Below, piece by piece: positions 55,525 through 64,000 of a stretch of DNA of 64,000 bases. Source of the DNA: Cantharellus purpuraceus. Taxonomy: Eukaryota; Basidiomycota; Agaricomycetes; Cantharellales; Hydnaceae. A program made the translations under genes and the position numbers. The DNA lies in NCBI GenBank assembly GCA_025174535.1, contig JALBUN010000001.1, positions 2,604,001 to 2,668,000 on the forward strand, in the 5' to 3' direction. Below the pieces are notes generated by a model. It did no database searches. It was not told the origin of the DNA and saw only the letters and a program-made list of their open reading frames with translations. How positions within the stretch are numbered: the stretch's first letter is position 1; every line of letters begins with the position of its first letter.

Positions 55525-58029
55525 ATGCTCTCTAGAACTCTTCGCGCCAGCAGGCTAGTGCACCGTACACCTGTCCCTCTTACTCGGATTAGGTGGCAGC
55601 GGTCGTTTGCAACGCCTGCCGAAGACCAAAAGTCAGGTCCAGAGAAGCCTCCGTCCAAGGGCAAGGGGAAGGAAGAGGCTCCTAAGGAGAGCGAGAACGG
55701 GCAGATCCAGTTGCCTAAGGCTCTAGAGGGTTTCTTCCAGCGTCATCAGCAGCGAGCCAAGCAACAGCGGCCGCAACAGGAGCAGCCTGACGATGGTGAA
55801 GCGTCTCAAAGTAAACAGGAACCTGGAAAGCAATCCCCCCCACCACCTTTTGGAGGTGGTCCTAGCCCCAACACGGGCAACATCTTCAACCTGATAGTCG
55901 TGCTCTCTTTCCTGGCGAGTATGTACACAGTTGGACTACCTTCCGCCTCCTTTCCTCGCGAGATCACATGGCAGGAATTCAAGACTGCTTTCCTTGATAA
56001 AGGACTCGTCGACAAGTTGACCGTTGTCAACCGTACCAAAGTACGTGTCAAGCTACACACCAACGCGACTGGTGCCATGTACCCCTCTTCCGAGGGCGGC
56101 GGTAACTATTGGTTCAGCATCGGCAGCGTCGAGGCCTTCGAGCGCAAACTCGAGGAGGCTCAGAATGACTTGGGTGTACCCAGTCATGAGCGCATACCCG
56201 TGGCGTATCATGATGAGATCTCCACCATCAATACCCTAATGCACTTTGCTCCAACCCTACTCCTTACCGGTCTTCTACTCTACATGTCGCGTCGGGCCGG
56301 CAGTTCTGCGGGTGCAGGCGGTATCTTCAATATCGGGAAAAGCCGTGCCAAACTGTTCAATCAGGAAACGGACGTGAAAATCAAATTCAGTGACGTCGCT
56401 GGCATGGACGAAGCCAAGGAAGAGATTATGGAATTTGTCAAATTTCTCAAAGAACCGGGCGTCTACGAGAAACTAGGTGCTAAGATTCCTCGTGGTGCCA
56501 TATTGTCTGGACCTCCAGGAACCGGCAAAACACTCCTCGCGAAGGCCACAGCAGGTGAAGCCTCCGTGCCGTTCCTATCTGTCTCTGGTTCCGAATTCGT
56601 GGAGATGTTCGTAGGCGTGGGTCCATCGCGCGTCCGAGATCTTTTTGCATCTGCGAAGAAACATGCACCATGCATCATCTTCGTCGACGAGATTGATGCT
56701 ATTGGTAAGTCGCGTGCGAAATCTGGAGGCTTCGGTGGGAATGACGAGCGCGAATCCACTCTTAACCAACTTCTTGTTGAGATGGATGGATTTGGTACAA
56801 ATGAACACATTGTCGTCCTTGCGGGTACGAACAGACCTGATGTGCTCGATCCCGCGCTTTTACGGCCTGGCCGATTCGACAGACACATAGCCGTGGACCG
56901 TCCTGACATTTCCGGACGAAATCAGATCTTCAAAGTGCATCTTCGACCTCTCCGTCTCTCCACCTCATTACCCCCGCTTGACCAATTTGCTCAAAAGCTT
57001 GCCGTTCTTACACCAGGCTTTTCTGGTGCTGACATTGCCAATGTGTGCAATGAAGCAGCTCTACACGCTGCGCGACATGGACACGATCACGTTGAAGAGC
57101 GTGACTTCGAGAGCGCGATTGAGAGAGTGATTGCTGGGCTGGAGCGCAAGAGCCGCGTTCTGAGTAAGGAGGAGAAGAAGACCGTCGCATACCATGAGGC
57201 TGGGCATGCAGTGTGTGGTTGGTTTTTGGAGCACGCAGACCCACTGCTCAAGGTCAGCATTATCCCCAGAGGTGTTGGCGCGTTGGGATACGCACAGGTG
57301 CGATTGCTTGCCATTGGTTTTTCTGTAAATTAAATTGACTGACGATTTCTTGAAGTATCTGCCACCCGACCGTTATCTACTTTCAACACCCCAGCTTTTC
57401 GACCGTATATGTATGACTCTTGGGGGTCGTGTCTCCGAGGAGATCTTCTTCGGTACAGATCAGATCACCACAGGCGCACAGGACGATTTGCAAAAGATCA
57501 CCCGCATGGCATTCGAGGCCGTGGCTAATTATGGTATGAACGCCATCGTTGGGCCAGTCAGCTATGGTGGAGGCGAGGGTCAACGAGAAGCATTCCAAAA
57601 ACCATTCAGTGAGAAGACTGGAGAGATGTTGGACAACGAAGTTCGCAAGATGATCAAGTGTGTCGTCTTATTGAAATGTGATTTACATCGTTGACCGGTG
57701 GTTCTCGCAGCCTTGCACACCGTCGAACAACAGAGTTATTGACGGACAAACGGTCGTCGGTCGAGAAAGTCGCACAGCGATTATTAGAGAAGGAGGTATT
57801 GACACGGTGGGTAATAATTAATGACGGCCAGCCGTTATTTTCTGATGACAACGGTCCTTGTAGTGAGGACATGATTTCACTGCTCGGAAAACGTCCATTT
57901 GCTGGTCGCTCTGACGAGATGGACAAATGGCTGGACGCCAATCCATCCGGAGAAAAGGACGCACTTCCCTCTGTCGAGGAAAGCGCTCCGCTTCCAGTGG
58001 CGATTCGGAAGGACCAAACAGAGTTATAG
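55525..58029 (+). CDS. AFG3: mitochondrial m-AAA protease, Afg3/Yta10 type
   Basis: ATP-dependent zinc protease of the inner membrane, matrix-facing, degrading misfolded membrane proteins and maturing ribosomal protein bL32. Exons: 55525-57297, 57356-57657, 57711-57806, 57864-58029; 778 aa. An Arg-rich presequence ([20 protein letters not shown]) is followed by a charged linker, a transmembrane helix ([19 protein letters not shown], about 125-143), an intermembrane-space domain, a second helix ([17 protein letters not shown]), Walker A GPPGTGKT (about 329), Walker B IIFVDEID, the [21 protein letters not shown], and the protease motif HEAGH (about 557). A very large first exon contrasts with the intron-rich neighbours. 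All parts are intact. Confidence 0.96.
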
Positions 58030-58192
58030 TCTTTCCTTCACCATCCTTTCGGTGTTGATTTGATGTTGAGGTATGAATGGTCGTCTAGACTCATTAGACA
58101 AAAGGATCTATTGTAACTGTACTTATTTTGGAGCATAATCATCACTCATTACATTCCTACTCCGCAATTTGTACTTTGCAACCTGTCCACGA

Positions 58193-59335
<1,143 letters not shown>

Positions 59336-59726
59336 TATACCACCATCCAAGTTACTGCACTATCCAGACCAAAAAAAGGCCCTAGATTTCTACTCAAGTC
59401 CGATCGCTATCCAGACTTCTCTTCTGAATAAGAATCAAGTGTGTAACGTGCGTCGGATTAGAGAATCCCAACCAACCCGGCACGTTTAGCACAATTGATT
59501 GTTACAAAGATATGAAAGGAGATCAGATTTCATTAACATTAGTGGACATCAACAGGAACAACACAAAACAAACGGTACGAGTGCGGTGAACGGCCAATGC
59601 AACGAGGATTGAGTCGATCTTCCGGGTATGTTGACAGCAGTACTGAGCATGCTGAGACTTTAACGGGATGGGCGATGCGACAAGATGTTACTCAACCTTT
59701 GTCGAGTCCCGTCAGCCCCACCGGTG
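59336..59726. other. intergenic spacer (convergent genes)
   Basis: 390 bp between TGS1 stop and the stop of the convergent unknown gene; 3' UTRs only, nothing else recognised. Confidence 0.4.
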
Positions 59727-60593
59727 TTAATGGCACGAGATGAACTGAACGATTTCATGGATACGGTTTATCTTCTCCTCAGTAGGCAACTGTAAACCAA
59801 GTCAGTGCAACAATGAATAACAAATATCATATGCAGTCGAAGAGCTCACCCTGAAGAAATAATGCAACCTCCTACTTTCCTTGGTCAAACCCCTGGCTTT
59901 CGCTACCTTCTCTACAAACTGGAAATCTGCGGCAGCCTGAGGGTCTACTTCTCCTGGTTGAGGAGGTCGTTCCGCGGGGTATCCGCCTTTTTTTAATGGC
60001 ATGCACTCCTCCCATGGTTTTCGGGACATCCAGTCGTCGTCCCCGCCGGAGCCCCAGTCGTTTCGTGCGGACCCCCAGTCGTCCCAGGTGTCGGCTATTG
60101 GCAGCTCCTCCTCTACTTCTTCCTCTTCCTCTTCCATGTCTCCCCCCCGTTCCGCCCTTGCAATTTCCTTCATCCAATACTTCACCCTCCTCCCCATAGG
60201 CACCTCATCCCTTGTCGTATCACTGCGCAACAACTCATACGGTCCCATATACCATTTATCGGCCCATGTGTCAACAGGCTCGTCGCCCCAACCGGTAGTC
60301 TTCAAGCTATTCTTGTGCGCTTGAGATTTCTCATGTTTAAGTGCCGCTCTGGCGTTGTATGTGTGTACCCCTGTGTGTGGGAACGGCTTGCATCTTATAC
60401 AAAACCAGTACCCCTCCTTGCCTGGGGATTTTTGAAAATCTTGAAAAGAACGAAAAGACAAGTCAGCATGTCTCTTAACGTGCAAGTAAAGTTGCGGGGA
60501 AAAATAATCACTGGTGGGCTTTTCGAATGAAGGTGCTTGTTCGTTTTCCAAAGAATCGTCTCGGCTATCGCGTGGCGCTTCGCTGGTCGACAT
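59727..60593 (-). CDS. unknown protein with a CxxC..H..H finger-like motif
   Basis: Exons in gene order 60593-59850 and 59789-59727, phase 0, 268 aa. Residues about 60-100 contain WFCIRCKPFPHTGVHTYN then KHEKSQAHKNS, i.e. C-x2-C with H-x4-H about 27 residues later, resembling a U1/C2H2 zinc finger. A Trp/Asp-rich acidic region follows (MEEEEEEVEEELPIADTWDD, WGSARNDWGS). The Met at 60593 is the first ATG in frame. The C-terminal exon is short and hydrophobic (KINRIHEIVQFISCH). A nucleic-acid or protein-binding role is inferred from the finger-like motif alone; no family name is recognised. Confidence 0.72.
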
Positions 60594-60897
60594 GCACTCA
60601 GTGAACTCTTGAAAGATGAACAGAGGAGATGGTGCGACGATATAGCGAAGAGCAAGAGTGGCGCCTGAGGCTTGAGGCACGGAGAAGAAGTCTCCAGGCC
60701 CTGCGGCAGACTCTTATAAAGGAGTAAATTCGAACCCCGTCGGCTGCACAAGTCCACAAGTCCACGAAAAGATTTCCACTTTACGTAAATCTTGGTTACG
60801 GACCACTCCGTTCAGCCTCTTACAAACGAGTCCACAATGTCCCTACATTTATCTCCACATTTACAAATGTCCATAATAATAATAATATCTAAAGGGA
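60594..60897. other. intergenic spacer
   Basis: About 300 bp between the unknown finger gene and the LCCL gene stop, both minus strand; AT-rich near 60840-60890 with an AATAATAATAAT run. No gene seen. Confidence 0.4.
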
Positions 60898-63111
60898 TCA
60901 TGAAGGACCCGGCTGTGGATCTACCCACGTTCCATTGGGCCACAACGTGGCAGCTTGCGTGAAGTCGCCACTAGTCCCATCTTGTTGGAACTGATTCATA
61001 TATCTCAGCTTTACCCCCTTATAAGGAAAGTGACTTGGTACTCACTGCCAGCCGGAAAAAATGTGGCACAGTTGCGTCCAACGTAGCGAGACTGAAGTTC
61101 AGCGCATTACCGGCAAACCGTTCAACATCGTCGACTAATAACGTGAATCCGTCCCAACCATCAGGATTGTCTGGAGGGAAACTATCCCATCGTAGCGTCT
61201 GGTTCAGAAGTGGCATTGTCGAGTTGAAACTGCTCGAGTTTGTCAGGAACGACGGGAGTGCTGTGCCAGCGGGACCATCTCTTTGAAGCTGACAGAAACA
61301 GTCGTGAGTTACATAAAAAGGTCGTTTTCGTGCACCCACCTGAGCTGGCGTCTGCAAAATCGAGTCAAACCCGAAAGCAGCACCCCCGTTTAAAAACATG
61401 CCAAGTACAAATGCTTGATAGATTGCAGAAAGACGCGTAGGAAAGGCCGTAATGGGCATGAGCAAGATAGCTGCAAAGTAATGGTGCAGCCTGAACTGGA
61501 GCCCAGGAAGTAATGCAAGGACAAGGCTGATCAACCCCACCACCATGTACCCTGCCACATAGTACGGCAGCCAACCAGTCTTGCGGATGACCCGCAGCTG
61601 GTTGATGATGATCAGGGCCAGGATGACTACAACAACGATGAGTGCAACAACAGACCCAGGGCGCTTTGCGATGTCCGAGACAAGAAGTCGATCGATGGGA
61701 ATCTTGTTGGTTAATATGTTGAAAAGAACACCTTCACACAGTGTTAGTGTTCCTTGTTGTGATCTGAAGGGATTTTGAATCCTACCTGGCCAAAAGGCGC
61801 CAAGATACCATACGGCACGTTCCAGGGGCATTTGGGAGAAAAAAGGAAGCACATGGCGAAAGGCAAGTTCCCAGAAGGCATGGCAAATGAATAGCGCTGG
61901 AAGGAATGTTCCAAAGGCATCAGAGATGGATGGTGGCGCACCCGCCGGCTGGGAGAAAAAGATAATATGCCAGTAACCCATGCATACCAAGCACCAATAC
62001 AAAACGATCGGCTTGGGACGGAAAAGTAAAAAGATGGCGCACGAGCAGAGGATGTTGAAGGCAAGTGCCCAATTGCGAAGATCCGTGCACTGAGAAAGGC
62101 TAGTCGTAGAGCTGAAACGCAGGGAGAGGGGGAAGAATGACGGGAATGCATTTGATGTGACACCATGGGCAGTCGATGACTCGAACGGACCCTGTGTTCC
62201 AATAAGGGATAGTGAGGCGCAGCCTCCTGTTCTGTCGTCAATGACGCCACTGCCGCAGTCCAGTCAGCTTTAAAATTGTAGAACGCATGCTGAAGAAGAC
62301 AATTACGCATGGACTGCCGCTGCGCAGACGAAACTATCCCCTCGGTAAGAGCCAGGGAAAGATGCATTGCCTGAATTACCGCCTCCTACAACCAAAGGCA
62401 CGAAGTCAACCATATCTGCTCCGACTGCTCGAGGGTTCAGCAGAATTACAGGAAGACACTGTGCCGGGCACCGAAAGTCAAAAGTAGTGTTAGTAAAAGG
62501 AGTGCAGTGATCTCCGTTGAGCCCGCAACCATCATTCTGTGACCAGTAAGTCGAGGTGCAGGTAACAAACGAGTCCGAGGGGATAGTGAACCATTGAGCA
62601 CGGACGATGAAAGCCAAAGCAATTATATATCCAGCCCCAAAGAGTAGCATTGACCATGTGCGCGTAAACAGGCGTGTTCGGCGGGTGAACCACGTTTCGA
62701 TCGGGACAGATATACGTTCAGGCAAATTGAACCCCGTGTGAAGGCGCGGGCAGCGGAAATCGAGATTAAGAAATGGCTTTGGTGCTAGCGTCCCAGTTAA
62801 TATGACTCTGACGATACAGCGCCCGGTTTGAGAGACTTACGAGACAGCGGGATAGGAGGGTGCGGTCCCCGAGCGTACAGCAGTGCTCGTGAGATTCGAT
62901 GGTGTGCAGCGGGAAAGCTGGTCTTTGTTGTGGTCGATATCCGATTGGACCACGAAGTCTTTTGCACGCCGGCCGCAACCGGGGCCTCGAGCTGTATACT
63001 ATCTCCCTTGGGTGCCACACCAGACTGTGAGCGGAGTGTCTCCTGTTGTGACGAGGAGCTTGACATTGGAGCGGCATGGTGAAGGCCACCATTGTCGGCG
63101 ACAGACTCCAT
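60898..63111 (-). CDS. LCCL-domain multi-pass membrane protein
   Basis: Exons in gene order: 63111-62841, 62784-62307, 62231-61786, 61731-61340, 61288-61046, 61008-60898; 646 aa. After a cytosolic N-terminus and basic stretch (TRRTRLFTRTW) comes a first membrane helix (MLLFGAGYIIALAFIVRA), then the luminal LCCL-like domain (YWSQNDGCGLNGDHCTPF, FDFRCPAQC, GDSFVCAAAVHA and, across intron 2, TGGCASLSL). About nine further helices follow (e.g. ALAFNILCSCAIFLLF, VVALIVVVVILALIIINQL, MVVGLISLVLALLPGL). A C-terminal luminal region has possible N-glycosylation sites (NSSSFNST, LNQT). The last intron is only 37 nt. Family function is unknown. Confidence 0.88.
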
Positions 63112-63581
63112 GACTGTGGGAGATACCAATTATTATCCCCTGGGATGTTTTGGCTTGACACTATGTTTGGAACATGAGATGAGGTATCCTTGGAGGTGCC
63201 GGTGAGTCCAAGCACCTGGCCGCGGCAATTATTATAATTTTGTCATGCCGCAGTCGTTCCCTGAAAGGCTGAAACAGCGTCATGTCGTTTAGGACCTCCA
63301 GCGGGAAGAAAGTTCAGCAGTGACACCTTCAGTCCACACGCGTTTTTATAAAAGAAAGGTTTTGCGTACCTTCGTCGCTGCGATGACGACTGCAAACCCA
63401 TTAAACTTACTTGTTATGTAAAGTAGTTCATTTAAGTGTGCTCTACAAATTCGTTTATTGTAACAATAAAACAGAAGCTGGTCAACGCCCAGTACTAGTA
63501 CCCCTTAGGCACATCGTTTCCTCCAAATCAGGAGGCCCCGAGTGCCAAGTCTGGGTGACATCAAATTTTCCAGGTGCCGGT
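63112..63581. other. intergenic spacer
   Basis: 470 bp between LCCL gene start and the stop of the next minus-strand gene; contains the LCCL gene promoter, nothing else recognised. Confidence 0.4.
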
Positions 63582-64000
63582 CTATCCACTGGCATCTCTA
63601 TTCTCATGGATATCCTTCCATTCGGTAAATCCGCGAAGTGGTATCTCCCCACAAAGGTTCACAGTTATGGCGTGCAGGCGATCAAGCAGCTAAACAACTT
63701 CACTTAACGAGCTGATCCTACGAAAACGCAACACTCACCGTAAGAATTTTGTACAATGCAGTTACTCCAGCAGCAAAGGCCATGAATTCTGGAGATCGCA
63801 GCTGCTCCCAATCATCAACCGCCGTGGTATCTAGCTCATTCTCTGCATTGGTGCGTCGGTGATGGTAGATTGCTTGATGGAACAAGTTTTTAGGCAAAGT
63901 CTCCTGTAATGGTTCCCCTGTCCTCAAAGATCGAGATATAATAAAAAACACAGACATGACTTCAGCAATCTAGTGCTTATGAGTACCGTTGGTAGTGAAA
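63582..64000 (-). CDS. ArAE/DUF2421-type membrane transporter, 3' end only
   Basis: Two exons are visible, 63969-63739 and 63689-63582 (stop TAG); the gene continues beyond the right edge. The first begins after a TAG acceptor with IAEVMSVFFIISRSLRTGEP and PKNLFHQAIYHHRRTN; the second ends LHAITVNLCGEIPLRGFTEW. ISRSLRTGEPLP and a C-terminal LCGE-PLRGF are characteristic of fungal Brefeldin-A-sensitivity/aromatic-acid-exporter-like proteins with N-terminal membrane helices. Only the soluble tail is seen, so substrate and membrane part cannot be judged. Confidence 0.7.

Noticed and set aside
61744..62367. 207-codon minus-strand frame over the LCCL gene
   Set aside because: It is in another frame of the same strand. 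The spliced model gives membrane helices and the LCCL cysteines; this frame gives none.

Overview
The window is nuclear DNA of a filamentous basidiomycete, most likely an Agaricomycete. The genes are dense and on both strands, nearly every one is cut by many short introns (about 45 to 70 nt, GT..AG with CTNAY-like branch sites), and the proteins are of fungal type (Byr4, Yhm2, Trs85, Rok1, an LCCL membrane protein). I built exon models by hand from reading frame, splice phase and family motifs. No alignment or transcript data were available.

Layout. 1-12.9 kb: 3' part of an F-box gene, an unknown Ser/Pro-rich protein, CCA1 (tRNA nucleotidyltransferase), ROK1 (DEAD-box helicase) and a tiny secreted Cys-rich protein. 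13.8-17.7 kb: a decayed Ty3/gypsy element with LTR pieces in opposite orientations and an array of TGACTCA sites in the U3. 18.2-23 kb: a dicarboxylate-type mitochondrial carrier with four microexons, head to head with a BTB/POZ gene. 24-33.4 kb: UVRAG/Vps38-like gene, ureD and byr4. 33.7-38.5 kb: NRDE2 and NIP7, divergent with only 78 bp between start codons. 38.7-46.5 kb: a small unresolved gene, a WW-domain gene, a DUF167 gene and the 19-exon TRS85. 46.5-54.5 kb: a direct duplication of a PMP22/Mpv17-family gene plus a YHM2-type carrier. Both YHM2 copies are intact, but one PMP22 copy is dead. About 2.7 kb of decayed sequence separates the copies. 55.5-64 kb: AFG3-type m-AAA protease, TGS1 cap hypermethylase, an unknown Cys/His protein, an LCCL membrane protein and the 3' end of an ArAE/DUF2421 transporter gene.

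Functionally this is an ordinary housekeeping stretch: RNA maturation and ribosome assembly (CCA1, ROK1, NIP7, NRDE2, TGS1), mitochondrial transport and quality control (DIC, two YHM2, AFG3), and trafficking and autophagy (TRS85, UVRAG). I see no operon-like pathway and no new defence or secondary-metabolite system.

The most unusual signals are in the splicing. Very small exons (3, 3, 7, 8, 15, 17, 17, 19, 21 and 24 nt) are needed to restore conserved protein motifs in five unrelated gene families. Several introns begin with GC, and one CCA1 intron begins with GA. Two genes show apparent 1-nt frame breaks that may be sequencing errors or real lesions.
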